Source: Chloroflexota bacterium (lineage in GTDB: Bacteria > Chloroflexota > UBA11872). From it: a DNA stretch of 64,000 bases. The first letter of the stretch is position 1. Each line of letters begins with the position of its first letter. Location: contig JAJDZD010000013.1 in assembly GCA_022824865.1 (NCBI GenBank), positions 62,001 to 126,000 on the forward strand, in the 5' to 3' direction. Made by a program: the position numbers and the translations under genes. The notes under the pieces were generated by a model that saw nothing but the letters and a program-made list of their open reading frames with translations, searched no databases and was not told the origin of the DNA. This document shows positions 26,938-34,990 of this stretch, piece after piece.

Positions 26938-27311
26938 GCGCCGAACTCGCCGCCATCCTTGCGACCGTAGTGACGGTCGGCGTCGGGCTGGCCGGACTAA
27001 ACGTCGCACTCTGGCGCGATATGCGCGCCGAGCTTCGCGCAGTGGAAGCCAGCCTGCGTGCTGAAGATGCTGAGCTTCGATCCGACATCCGGTCCGTACG
27101 AGCGGCGATTGACGCTGAGCGCGTAGCGCATGAGACCTTACATGCCGCGGGGCAACAGGCCAGGGCCGAGGAACGACGCGAACTCCTGGCAGCGATCGAC
27201 GCTGATCGCACCACGCGCGAGGCTCTCCATGCGTCGGAGCGGCAGGCGCGAGCCGACGAACGGCGCGAACTCCTGGCGGCCATCGCAGCCATCCGAGAGG
27301 ACGCCCCGTAA
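26934..27311 (+). CDS. Membrane-anchored coiled-coil protein, array unit 3
   Basis: A 125-residue paralogue. The first 30 residues are nearly identical to unit 2 (AAILATVVTVGVGLAGLNVAL). The coil then carries features of both earlier units: the RAVEASLRAEDAELRSDI block of unit 1 and the two ERRELLAAI blocks of unit 2. This looks like repeat shuffling within the array. It starts at an ATGA overlap and ends with TAA, whose bases overlap the position where the next unit should start. Confidence 0.7.
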   Translation: MSAELAAILATVVTVGVGLAGLNVALWRDMRAELRAVEASLRAEDAELRSDIRSVRAAIDAERVAHETLHAAGQQARAEERRELLAAIDADRTTREALHASERQARADERRELLAAIAAIREDAP

Positions 27312-27577
27312 ACGCTGATCTCGCCGCGATCCTCGCGGCTGTTGCAACGGTAGGAATCGGACTGGCTGGCCTTACCGTGGCGCTGTGGCGTGATGTTCGC
27401 GCGGATATTCGCGAGTTGCGTGCATCAATCGACGCGGACCGAGTCGCACACGAGGAACTTCACGCCGCCGAACGGCAGGCACGTGAGGAAGTAGGGAGGG
27501 AACTACTCATGGCAACTGCCACTACTCTAGACGACTTAGGGAAAGCGCCACAGCACGCGCCAACGTCAGACTCCTAG
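27308..27577 (+). pseudogene. Array unit 4, with a degenerate start codon
   Basis: The frame starting at 27308 continues the array: its codons give NADLAAILAAVATVGIGLAG, matching the opening of unit 3. The position of the expected ATG, however, is GTA (27308-27310), overlapping the TAA of unit 3 as GTAA. The first usual in-frame start is GTG at 27377, after most of the membrane helix. The coil is shorter and ends with an unrelated tail. Either the unit is decaying, it starts at a non-standard codon by re-initiation, or only the 66-residue coil is made. Confidence 0.55.
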
Positions 27578-27683
27578 TCCCTCTTTTTGTCGGCAGGATG
27601 GGGAGAAGCTATAGGCTCTTTGCTCTTCTGGCCAGAAATGCGGCGTTTTCCAGCGAGAACGCCGCGAATCCACTCACCTTGCG

Positions 27684-28736
27684 CTAACATCTGAAGCTAT
27701 ACAGCATCTCATTTCTATCGTCATTGTAGTTAGACAAGAATCCATCATATACAAAAGTGGTAATATAAAATCCCCACGGCATGCGTTCAACATCGTGATG
27801 AAATGTGCAAAAGATAGTATCGCGTGTCAAGTGCTTGTGATCGACATATCTAATGGCCCATCTGAACTCTCCAACGGCATCAAACTCTTCGAGCTCAAAA
27901 TCATCCTTTGATCCAACATTATCCATCGCGTTAGACAAAACCCACTCCGCGAAGACTCTCAACCCGGCCGCGTCGTGCTCAACCTCGCTACCCTCCAAGT
28001 CAACTGCGTCGACACGAAAACAAGCCTTGCGATCGTCGGTTTGAAATACAACTTGACCCCAGTCCTCTATCGGCAGCGGATGCCAACCCTGCGGTATGTC
28101 AAAGCTATACTCGTACACCCAATTGCGAAAAGACTCTCCAACTGATATTCCACTTTCTAGGCGCTTGATTCTATCCGTGAACTCACAGGCGTCGATTGCC
28201 AACCCAATTCCTTCTACTGCAGCCTCGCCGTGCTGATGAATCTTTGAGGAAACAATTCCCACAACATCGCCTTCGCAATTGAGAAGTGGGCCCCCGCTAG
28301 TGCCTGGATTAATAGCGGCATCTGTCTGCAGATACGAAACTGCTCCAGAACGTCCTTTGGCCGAGATAATACCCCTCGTTATTGTGGGTGATCCTCGCAG
28401 TACTTCACCCAGAGGGTATCCGATAACTACAACATCTTCACCACGGCGTATATAGTCGGAAGTTCCTATTGGAATCGTCGGGTATAAGTCGCCTTCGACA
28501 CGATCAGAAACTACCCGAATTACTGCCAAGTCAACAACATCGTCTTTACCGATCAGAATGGCACCACACTTTTGGCCACCGAGCTCTACTTCAACAAAGT
28601 GGCTGCCCCCGACTACATGGGCATTTGTCACCGCCAGCCCAGCACCGTCGTATAGGAAACCCGAGCCTGTACCAGTGGGTGTCGATATCCGAAGGACACT
28701 AGGCTCTGCTCGGCTGACGAGGTCCGAGAGGTTCAC
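27684..28736 (-). CDS. Trypsin-like (S1C/HtrA-type) protease without PDZ domain
   Basis: A 350-residue protein. Residues 1-185 are a trypsin-fold protease with the full triad: His in AVTNAHVVGG, Asp in DVVDLAVIRV and Ser in NPGTSGGPLL. There is no signal peptide, so it likely acts in the cytoplasm. No PDZ domain follows. Instead there is a ~150-residue C-terminal region (from NWVYEYSFDIPQGWHPL) that I do not recognise in detail but which looks like an alpha/beta domain. The gene is clearly AT-richer than its neighbours, which suggests horizontal transfer. It starts with GTG. Cytoplasmic trypsin-like proteases of this type occur in some defence systems, but nothing here proves that role. Confidence 0.85.
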   Translation of the reverse strand: MNLSDLVSRAEPSVLRISTPTGTGSGFLYDGAGLAVTNAHVVGGSHFVEVELGGQKCGAILIGKDDVVDLAVIRVVSDRVEGDLYPTIPIGTSDYIRRGEDVVVIGYPLGEVLRGSPTITRGIISAKGRSGAVSYLQTDAAINPGTSGGPLLNCEGDVVGIVSSKIHQHGEAAVEGIGLAIDACEFTDRIKRLESGISVGESFRNWVYEYSFDIPQGWHPLPIEDWGQVVFQTDDRKACFRVDAVDLEGSEVEHDAAGLRVFAEWVLSNAMDNVGSKDDFELEEFDAVGEFRWAIRYVDHKHLTRDTIFCTFHHDVERMPWGFYITTFVYDGFLSNYNDDRNEMLYSFRC

Positions 28737-28862
28737 GTACTAGTAACCATGTCACTTTATCCTTGAGCCGCAGCGGACTTGCTGCTTGTGGGTTTGTGAC
28801 GACTCCAAGCCTCAGAGCCACCGGACCTAGCCTTTAGGCCAAGGAGCATTGCCATTTGCTCA

Positions 28863-29762
28863 TTACAAACCTGCGGCGTCTGCCTTGGCGGAGACGATTT
28901 CGGCCATTTTCAGGGTGGCGGCGTCGACCATGTCGCCGTCGATGGCGATGGCGCCCAGGCCGTCGGCCAGGGCCTGTTTGTACTCGACCATGATGCGGCG
29001 GGCCTTGTCCACGTCGGCCGCGGAAGGCGAGAAGACGTCGATGGCCACGTCGATCTGGCCGGGATGGACGGCCCACTTGCCGTCGCAGCCCAGGGCCAGG
29101 GCCATTTCGCAGGACTGGCGGTAGCCCTCCAGGTTGCGGTAGTCGGCGAAGGGGCCGTCGGTGACCTGGAGGCCGGCGGCGCGGGCGGCGACGACGATGC
29201 GGTGGATGGCGTAGTGCCAGACGTGGCCCGGATAGCGTTCGCTGGCGCCGATTGAGAGGCCGCGGGCTTGGACGCTGGCAGAGTAGTCGCCGGGGCCGAA
29301 GATCAGGGACTTGAGGCGGGGGCTGGCGAAGGCGACCTGGTTGACGTTCATCATGCCTTCGGCCATCTCGATCTGGGCCTCGATGCCGATGCGGCCGATT
29401 TCCAGGCCGTTGTGCTCTTCGATCTGGGTCAGCAGCATGTCCAGCATGTAGACGTCATGCGGCTTGTTGGCCTTGGGCAGCATGATGGTGTCCAGGTACT
29501 GGCCGGCGCCTTCGACCACCTCGATCACGTCGCCGTAGAACCACTCCGTGTCGATGCCGTTGACCCGGACGCAGGCGATCTTGCCGGACCAGTCGAAGTC
29601 CTTGAGAGCCTGGACCACGACTTGGCGCGCTTCGACCTTCTGGTTGGGCGCGACGCTGTCTTCGAGGTCGAGGAAGACGTGGTCGGCGTTGCTCTGGCTG
29701 CCGCGCTCGAGCATGCGCAGGTTGGATCCGGGACTAGCGAGCTGAACGCGGCGAAGTTCCAT
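28863..29762 (-). CDS. HpcH/HpaI aldolase family CoA-ester lyase (CitE/malyl-CoA lyase-like)
   Basis: A 299-residue TIM-barrel lyase of the CitE/malyl-CoA lyase group. The opening RRVQLASPGSNLRMLERG is typical. FLDLEDSVAP gives the metal-binding Glu-Asp region and GIEAQIEMAEGMMN a second acidic ligand. LIFGPGDYSAS and the C-terminal GKWAVHPGQIDV are further signatures. The family cleaves malyl-CoA, citramalyl-CoA or beta-methylmalyl-CoA. The aldehyde dehydrogenase gene lies 50 bp upstream in the same direction, which suggests an operon that feeds an aldehyde-derived acid into CoA-ester metabolism. The exact substrate is open. Confidence 0.88.
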   Translation of the reverse strand: MELRRVQLASPGSNLRMLERGSQSNADHVFLDLEDSVAPNQKVEARQVVVQALKDFDWSGKIACVRVNGIDTEWFYGDVIEVVEGAGQYLDTIMLPKANKPHDVYMLDMLLTQIEEHNGLEIGRIGIEAQIEMAEGMMNVNQVAFASPRLKSLIFGPGDYSASVQARGLSIGASERYPGHVWHYAIHRIVVAARAAGLQVTDGPFADYRNLEGYRQSCEMALALGCDGKWAVHPGQIDVAIDVFSPSAADVDKARRIMVEYKQALADGLGAIAIDGDMVDAATLKMAEIVSAKADAAGL

Positions 29763-29812
29763 CAGGTTTCCCTCCTCGGGGAGTGCGGCGAGGTGCCGGC
29801 GTGGGGCCGGGC

Positions 29813-31267
29813 TTAGTTGTCCTCCAGGTTCACGACCAGCAGCTTGGGCTCGGTCATTTCCTCGATTGCGTATTTCAGGCCTTCGCGCCCGAAGCCGGAT
29901 CGCTTGACGCCACCGTAGGGCATGTGGTCCACCCGCCAGCGGTTGGTGTCGTTGACGATCAGGCCGCCGACCTCGATGTCGCGGTAGGCGCGTTCGATGA
30001 TGCGGATGTCGTTGGTGAAGATACCCGCCTGCAGGCCATAGTCGGAATCGTTGACCAAGTCGATTGCCTCGTCGATCGAGTCGTAGGCGATGACGGCGAT
30101 TACGGGGCCGAATACCTCATCGCGCACGATGCGCATGCCGTTGTCGGCGTTGGCGACGATGGTGGGTTCGATGAAGGGGCCGTCGGCGCTGCCGCCGGTG
30201 ACCACAGTGGCGCCGGCGGACTGAGCCTCGTCGAGCCAGGACATGATGCGGATGACGGCGTCGGCGTCGATCATCGGGCAGAGGGTGGTCTCGAGGTCGT
30301 TGGGGTCGCCGGGCTTGAGGTCGTCGAGTAGGGGCAGAACGGCGTTGACGAAGTCGTCGTGGACGTCGCGGTGGACGTAGACGCGCTGCACCGAAATGCA
30401 GTTCTGGCCGCTGTAGAGGAAGCCGCCGAAGGGGATGCGGGCGGCGACGGCGTCAATGTCGGCATCGTTGTGGACGATGAGGGCGCCGTTGCCGCCGAGT
30501 TCCAGGGTGACGCGCTTGAGGCCGGCGTTGGCCTTGATGCCCCAGCCGACTTCGGCGCTGCCGGTGAAGGTGACGACCTTGAAGCGGTCGTCGCGGACCA
30601 GGGATTCGGCCTGGGCACCGGCCATGGGCAGCACGGAGACCGAGCCGTCGGGAAAGCCGGCCTCGTGGGCCAGTTCGGCCAGGCTGAGGGTGGTCAGCGG
30701 GGTCTTGCTGGCGGGCTTGATGACGATGCTGTTGCCGGCGGCGAAGGCGGGGCCGAGCTTGTGGGCGGCCAGCAGCAGCGGGAAGTTGAACGGGGTGATG
30801 CCCAGGATGGGGCCGATGGGGAAGCGCTGGACGCGGCCGGTGCGGTCGACGCCGGTGGGGACGGCGTCGAGGGTGAGGATTTCACCGGGGATGCGGAGAG
30901 CTTCCTCGGCGGCGCAGTGGAGGGTGGCGACGGTGCGGTCGATTTCGCCGTGGGCCTCGCTGCGGAGCTTGCCGGTTTCGTCGATGTCCTCGGCGATCAG
31001 GCGCTCGCGGTTGGCTTCCACCAGGTCGGCGAGGCGGTGGAGCAGCTCTGAGCGGCGATGGGCGGGGATGGCGCGGGTGACGTTGTGGAAGGTGTCGACG
31101 GCGAGTTGCACGGCTTGCTCGGCGACCTCGGGGGTGGCCCGATGGACGACGGCGGCAACGGTGTCGTCGTAGGGGCGGCGGACTTCCAGGAGGTCGCCGG
31201 TTTGGACGGGCCGGCCGCCCAGAATCAGGGCGCGTTCAGCCACGGGGGCGGTGGTTGCGACAGCCAT
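29813..31267 (-). CDS. Aldehyde dehydrogenase family protein
   Basis: A 484-residue NAD(P)-dependent aldehyde dehydrogenase. Cys290 in YSGQNCIS is the nucleophile and Glu256 in TLELGGN the general base. ITPFNFPLLLAAHK and FTGSAEVG line the cofactor site. It resembles the lactaldehyde/succinate-semialdehyde type. The ATG at 31267 is preceded by AAGGAT; the frame stays open another 148 codons upstream but that part is proline- and arginine-rich and has no family match. It is probably the first gene of an operon with the CoA-ester lyase. Confidence 0.9.
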   Translation of the reverse strand: MAVATTAPVAERALILGGRPVQTGDLLEVRRPYDDTVAAVVHRATPEVAEQAVQLAVDTFHNVTRAIPAHRRSELLHRLADLVEANRERLIAEDIDETGKLRSEAHGEIDRTVATLHCAAEEALRIPGEILTLDAVPTGVDRTGRVQRFPIGPILGITPFNFPLLLAAHKLGPAFAAGNSIVIKPASKTPLTTLSLAELAHEAGFPDGSVSVLPMAGAQAESLVRDDRFKVVTFTGSAEVGWGIKANAGLKRVTLELGGNGALIVHNDADIDAVAARIPFGGFLYSGQNCISVQRVYVHRDVHDDFVNAVLPLLDDLKPGDPNDLETTLCPMIDADAVIRIMSWLDEAQSAGATVVTGGSADGPFIEPTIVANADNGMRIVRDEVFGPVIAVIAYDSIDEAIDLVNDSDYGLQAGIFTNDIRIIERAYRDIEVGGLIVNDTNRWRVDHMPYGGVKRSGFGREGLKYAIEEMTEPKLLVVNLEDN

Positions 31268-31719
31268 CAGCACATCCTTCGCGGGCCTTCGGAGTTCGAG
31301 GTGTGAGTGTAGCGGTCGGGCGGGGCGGGGCCGGGTGGCGGGGGTGCGGCGGGAGGGTCGAATCGGAGTGGTCTGGGGGGTGCTGGGAAGGGCGCCTCGC
31401 GCGCAATAAGAGTTTTTTCCAAAAAACTCTTGAGGGCGGGGGGCGTCGGTTTTGGGGTGAATTTGGGCGGTCCGGGTGGCATAGCCACTCTTGCTGGAGT
31501 CGGTGGCGGAGGGCGCGCGGGCGGCCGACGGGGCATGGGCATTGGGATGAAGTTCGGTGGTGGGCGGGTGGACATTTCGCACGGCACGAGATGGGGACGT
31601 TGACGCATGGGTTGCGCGGGTCCGACATAGCCCGAGGGCGGGATGGTGGGGCGCCCGACGGCGGGACCGGGGCGGCGGGTGGGTGGTGGGGAATTGGGGT
31701 TGCGTGTTCATGGGGGGAT

Positions 31720-31738
31720 GGTACTCTTTCTGAGTACC
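31720..31738. promoter_or_regulatory. Palindrome GGTACTC-N5-GAGTACC, candidate operator
   Basis: A perfect 7-bp inverted repeat, GGTACTC and GAGTACC, with a TTTCT spacer, sits in the long non-coding region about 450 bp upstream of the aldehyde dehydrogenase start. It contains TACT-N7-AGTA, the form described for operators of HxlR-family (YodB-type) regulators. No HxlR gene is seen in the window, so the link is only by pattern. Confidence 0.4.
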
Positions 31739-31841
31739 AATGGCAAGGGGCTGGGGAAGGAGTGAGCGGAGAGTAGTGAGAGGGGAAGGGGATGGGATCG
31801 GGGTCGGGGGCTAGGGGCGGGGTGCGGGCGCTGGGTTCGGG

Positions 31842-31895
31842 GGTGTGGTTCGACACGGGCCTCCGACGGACTCCGGCCCGGCTCACCACGAACGG
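31842..31895 (+). repeat. Dispersed intergenic repeat, copy A
   Basis: Begins GGTGTGGTTCGACACGG and ends CCCGGCTCACCACGAACGG, with a variable middle. A second copy is at 33292-33344. The outer GTGGT/ACCAC and GTTCG/CGAAC segments can pair, so the element could form a stem. Elements with GTTCGTGGTGAGC...TCGAAC patterns are known as short extragenic repeats in several bacteria. Confidence 0.7.
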
Positions 31896-31901
31896 TTTGG
31901 G

Positions 31902-33065
31902 TCAGCGGGCTTTTTGGTAGTCCTTGGTGGCTTTGTCGAGGGATTTGGTGCGGAGGGCCATGAGGTTGTGGCGTTCGCGGGCGGCCCACTCCTGGGAGGC
32001 AGTGAGGTTGGTGAGGGAGTTCTGGAATTGGGGCATGACGTAGCGGGCAATCAATTCGTAGCTGTGGCGGACTTGCTGGCGGTTGCCCCACTCGGTGGCC
32101 ATGATGAGCAAGCCGCCGAAGCCGCCGCTTGATTCGTCCAGCCGATGGATGGCGGCGATCAGGTCATCGGGGGTGCCGACGCACCAGGCGCCGCTGTCGA
32201 CCATGTGGTCGATGAGTTGTTCGGGCGGGCCATCAAAGGTCTTTTCGAAGCCCATGGTGTCTTCGAAGTAGTCGCGCTGGAAACGGGCGGCGCCGAGGCG
32301 GGCCTGTTCGATGGCTTCGGTGCGGGATTCGGCGAGGTGGACGGGCATGACGAGGCGCCAGTCGTGGCGGTTCATGGTCTTGCCGTGCTCTTTGGCGACA
32401 TCGAGGGCGATTTGCCAGAAGGAGTCGAGCTTGACGGTTTCGGAACTGCCGGGGCGGATGCCAAGCGAGAGCACCGCGGCGCCGTGTTTGCCGGCGAGTT
32501 GCATGCCGGAGGGGGACTGGGCGGCGGCAACGGCGATGGGAAAGTGGGGCTGGGTGTAGGGGCGCAGGTGGGTCATGGCGCGCTGGAGGGTGAACCACTC
32601 GGCGTGGTGGGTGATGGGTTCGGTTTCGGTCAGCAGGCGCATGATGACGCCGAGGGCCTCGTCCATGCGGGGGCGCTGGGTGAGGGGTTCGATGCCGAGC
32701 ATGTAGGCATCGGACACGAGGGCGCCGGGGCCCACACCAAGCATGACGCGACCGCGGGTGATGTGGTCGAGCTGGATCATGCGGTTGGCGACCATGAGGG
32801 GGTGGTGGTACGGAAGGCTGATGACGCCGGTGCCGAGCTTGATGTGGCGGGTGCGCTCGGCGGCGGTGGCGATGAAGAGTTCGGGGGACGAAATAGTCTC
32901 CCAGCCGGCGCTGTGGTGTTCGCCGATCCAGGCTTCGTCGTAGCCGAGATGGTCGAGCCACTGGACGGTTTCGAGGTCGCGCTCGAGGCCGAGGGTGGGG
33001 TTTTCGCCGAGCCAGTGGAAGGGGGCCAGGAAGATTCCGAATTTCATGCGTGGGGGGAGAGGCAT
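31902..33065 (-). CDS. LLM class flavin-dependent oxidoreductase
   Basis: A 387-residue luciferase-like TIM-barrel monooxygenase. MKFGIFLAPFHW at the start, YDEAWIGEHHS, the run IKLGTGVISLPYHHPLMVANR and RVMLGVGPGAL are classic family segments that form the FMN or F420 pocket. It resembles the long-chain luciferase subfamily that oxidises organic substrates, including sulfonates and terpenes. I chose the ATG at 33065 because AGAGGAG lies upstream; an ATG at 33047 also fits. It needs a flavin reductase or F420, not seen here. Confidence 0.9.
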   Translation of the reverse strand: MPLPPRMKFGIFLAPFHWLGENPTLGLERDLETVQWLDHLGYDEAWIGEHHSAGWETISSPELFIATAAERTRHIKLGTGVISLPYHHPLMVANRMIQLDHITRGRVMLGVGPGALVSDAYMLGIEPLTQRPRMDEALGVIMRLLTETEPITHHAEWFTLQRAMTHLRPYTQPHFPIAVAAAQSPSGMQLAGKHGAAVLSLGIRPGSSETVKLDSFWQIALDVAKEHGKTMNRHDWRLVMPVHLAESRTEAIEQARLGAARFQRDYFEDTMGFEKTFDGPPEQLIDHMVDSGAWCVGTPDDLIAAIHRLDESSGGFGGLLIMATEWGNRQQVRHSYELIARYVMPQFQNSLTNLTASQEWAARERHNLMALRTKSLDKATKDYQKAR

Positions 33066-33249
33066 TCGGGGGCTCCTCTGGCTGGGAAGCGGGCTGGTGG
33101 GGTTGGCGGAATGATAGAGGAAGAAGGGGAGAGTGGAGAGGGAAGAGGAGTGAGAGAAGAGTAGGAACGGGACAGGAGGGTTCGGGGGCTTGGGTGCCAG
33201 GGGTGGCAGGCGAATTTCGGGAATGTTGGTTGCTGCTGGGTCCCGGCCG

Positions 33250-33272
33250 CGGACGCCGGGATGACGGAGGGG
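33250..33272 (+). repeat. Short repeat CGGACGCCGGGATGACGGAG, copy 1
   Basis: The 20-base core is repeated exactly at 33935-33957, just after the toxin gene. The reverse complement contains GTCATCCCGGCG, the core of a widely scattered bacterial extragenic repeat. Confidence 0.7.
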
Positions 33273-33291
33273 GTTGGGTGGTGTAGTTGGG

Positions 33292-33344
33292 GGTGTGGTT
33301 CGACACGGTCCGCCGGGGACGTCGGCCCGGCTCACCACGAACGG
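33292..33344 (+). repeat. Dispersed intergenic repeat, copy B
   Basis: Second copy of the element at 31842-31895, with the same two ends and the same orientation. Copies A and B flank the LLM oxidoreductase gene. Confidence 0.7.
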
Positions 33345-33451
33345 CGTGGGGAAAGTAAGGAGGGGGAGGGGACGCGGAGAGAGGTGGAGGGGACGGTGGA
33401 GTGGTTGGTGCGATACTTTGAATACAAGCATTCGCAGAGAGGTGCACGCCG

Positions 33452-33679
33452 GTGGCTACTTCGATTCGATTGGACGCTGAGACGGAGGCGCGGCTGAACT
33501 TTCTGGCGGCGCAGACGGGACGGTCGAAGGCGTTTTATCTGCGTGAGCTGATCGAAAATGGGTTGGCGGACCTGGAGGACTATTACCTGGCCGCCGACGT
33601 ACTGGAGCGGGTCCGCAAGGGTCAGGAACCGGTGCATTCCGCCGCCGACGTGAGGGCCGAGCTTGGCCTGGACGATTGA
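33452..33679 (+). CDS. RelB/DinJ-type antitoxin (ribbon-helix-helix)
   Basis: A 75-residue protein with a ribbon-helix-helix N-terminus. The strand TSIRLDAETEARL and helices LAAQTGRSKAFYLRELI form the DNA-binding dimer, and the C-terminal tail would wrap the toxin. It starts with GTG and overlaps the toxin gene by 17 bp, which is typical of antitoxin-first type II modules. It probably represses its own operon. Confidence 0.85.
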   Translation: MATSIRLDAETEARLNFLAAQTGRSKAFYLRELIENGLADLEDYYLAADVLERVRKGQEPVHSAADVRAELGLDD

Positions 33680-33929
33680 ATACACCGAGACGGCGGGACG
33701 CGAACTGCGGAGGCTCGACCGGCAGGCGGCGCGACGGATCCTGGACTACATGGATCAGCGCGTGGCGTTGCTGGATGACCCGCGGCGGCGCGGCGCAGCC
33801 CTCACGAAGCCGCTGGGCGACTTGTGGCGATACCGGGTCGGCAGGTATCGGGTGATCTGCGACATTCAAGACCGGGTGCTGCGAGTCCTGGTGGTGCGGG
33901 TGAGCGGCCGCGACCAGGCTTATCGCTGA
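33663..33929 (+). CDS. RelE/ParE superfamily toxin
   Basis: An 88-residue RelE-like protein. The N-terminal strand WTIEYTETAGRELRRLD, the basic stretch LWRYRVGRYRVICDI and the final VVRVSGRDQAYR match the StbE/RelE group of ribosome-dependent mRNA interferases. The start is TTG inside the end of the antitoxin gene, so translation is coupled. The Arg and Tyr positions expected for activity are present. Confidence 0.87.
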   Translation: MAWTIEYTETAGRELRRLDRQAARRILDYMDQRVALLDDPRRRGAALTKPLGDLWRYRVGRYRVICDIQDRVLRVLVVRVSGRDQAYR

Positions 33930-33934
33930 TTAGC

Positions 33935-33957
33935 CGGACGCCGGGATGACGGAGGGG
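33935..33957 (+). repeat. Short repeat CGGACGCCGGGATGACGGAG, copy 2
   Basis: Exact 20-base core shared with 33250-33272. The two copies bracket the toxin-antitoxin module, which may be chance or may reflect insertion of the module into a repeat-rich gap. Confidence 0.7.
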
Positions 33958-33991
33958 CAGGTTCGGATAATGCCGGGAGGGTGAGGTCGGT

Positions 33992-34939
33992 ATGACCTCG
34001 GTCCGACGGATTGGCGTTGATCGCATGCCGCGTGTGGTGAAGGTGTTGGTGGCGGTCCTGGTGGTGGGCGTGACGGCGATGGGGTGCGGGCCGGAACGCG
34101 AGGATGCCGCGCCCGCAACGACGCGCGCGTGGCCGGCCAACTGGCCGGTTCCGCCGTTGCCGGTGATGTGGCTGGAGCACCCGAGCGGCTCGATCTGGGG
34201 CTCGCCCAGCCGCTACTGCTGGCACGTTGAGGACGCAGCCGATCGTGTCTGCGAGGAATTCGTCATTTGGTCTGGGGTCGATGCCTTTCCGGAGACAAAG
34301 GCAGGCAGGCCGATTCCCGTCAGGATCGAGTCGGAGACGAAGCCGGAGAAGGTGTTCGCGCAGGTGTACACGCGGCACGGGGACCTGAGGGTGGACTCTA
34401 TGCAACTGGGTCCAAACTATCCCGTGCTCGAACTGGACCTGGATCCCGGGGACTACCACCTTCGCGTGATCGGGCAATGGCCATACAGCGACGCCAGCGC
34501 TCCCCTGGGTCGGCGGTACAACGAGGTCGCGTATGAGTTCGGGCTGCACGTGCCCGGTGCGGTCAAGCTGATCGGCGGGTGCGACACGACGGATATCGGC
34601 GGCGACCTGAGCATCGTGCTGCGCTCGCCGGACGACCGGATGCGCACGGCCAAGGACAGCGCCAACCGCGCCGGATGCAGATTCAATAAGCCCATCGCCG
34701 GGCTCTCGCTGACCCTGGACAACGGCACCCAGCGGTATACGGAAGTCTTCCGTTTCGACCCGCCGACGCTGAGATTCGGCCTTCCGCTGCCCGAAGACTT
34801 TGGCTCCGAGACGAGCGGCGGACCGCTGCCGCCGGGCGTCTACTCACGCCGGATCGTCGCGATAAGCGAGGACGGGGACGAGTTGGATGTGACGACGTCT
34901 GCCGAGTTTCTGCAGACCATCACGCTGGCCGGAGGCTGA
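33992..34939 (+). CDS. Lipoprotein of unknown function
   Basis: A 315-residue predicted lipoprotein. The signal peptide runs from a basic start through VLVAVLVVGVTAMGC, with the lipobox Cys near residue 32. The mature part contains several cysteines (including RYCWH and RVCEEF) that could form disulfides outside the membrane. No known domain was recognised. The start is ATG at 33992, with an alternative at 34025; both fit a signal peptide. Confidence 0.7.
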   Translation: MTSVRRIGVDRMPRVVKVLVAVLVVGVTAMGCGPEREDAAPATTRAWPANWPVPPLPVMWLEHPSGSIWGSPSRYCWHVEDAADRVCEEFVIWSGVDAFPETKAGRPIPVRIESETKPEKVFAQVYTRHGDLRVDSMQLGPNYPVLELDLDPGDYHLRVIGQWPYSDASAPLGRRYNEVAYEFGLHVPGAVKLIGGCDTTDIGGDLSIVLRSPDDRMRTAKDSANRAGCRFNKPIAGLSLTLDNGTQRYTEVFRFDPPTLRFGLPLPEDFGSETSGGPLPPGVYSRRIVAISEDGDELDVTTSAEFLQTITLAGG

Positions 34940-34990
34940 CCTGTCCAGACTGAAAGCCGGCGGTAAACACGTGGGTCGAAGGGGTCCAAG

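Larger units (their letters stand above)
26252..27577 (+). repeat. Tandem gene array (four paralogous units)
   Basis: Four consecutive units of about 270-380 bp share one architecture and much of their DNA sequence, notably the segment coding for the membrane helix and the block coding for AERQARAEERRELLAAI-like repeats. Consecutive units overlap by four bases. The arrangement implies tandem duplication followed by gain and loss of internal coil repeats. Confidence 0.75.
31268..31901 (+). other. G-rich non-coding region
   Basis: This 634-bp stretch separates the start of the aldehyde dehydrogenase gene from the end of the LLM oxidoreductase gene, both read leftwards. The top strand is strikingly G-rich and C-poor for long runs. 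Several long open frames cross it, but all give proline-, arginine- or glycine-rich low-complexity peptides and none matches a family. It contains a palindrome (31720-31738) and one copy of a dispersed repeat (31842-31895), both listed separately. Confidence 0.6.
33066..33451 (+). other. Non-coding region with repeats
   Basis: This 386-bp gap lies between the divergent LLM oxidoreductase and antitoxin genes. It is purine-rich on the top strand (GAGAGGGAAGAG-like runs) and holds two dispersed repeats, at 33250-33272 and 33292-33344. No gene or RNA was recognised. Confidence 0.55.

Noticed and set aside
31236..31889. Proline- and arginine-rich open frames in the non-coding region
   Set aside because: Low-complexity translation of G-skewed DNA, with no ribosome-binding site or family match on either strand.
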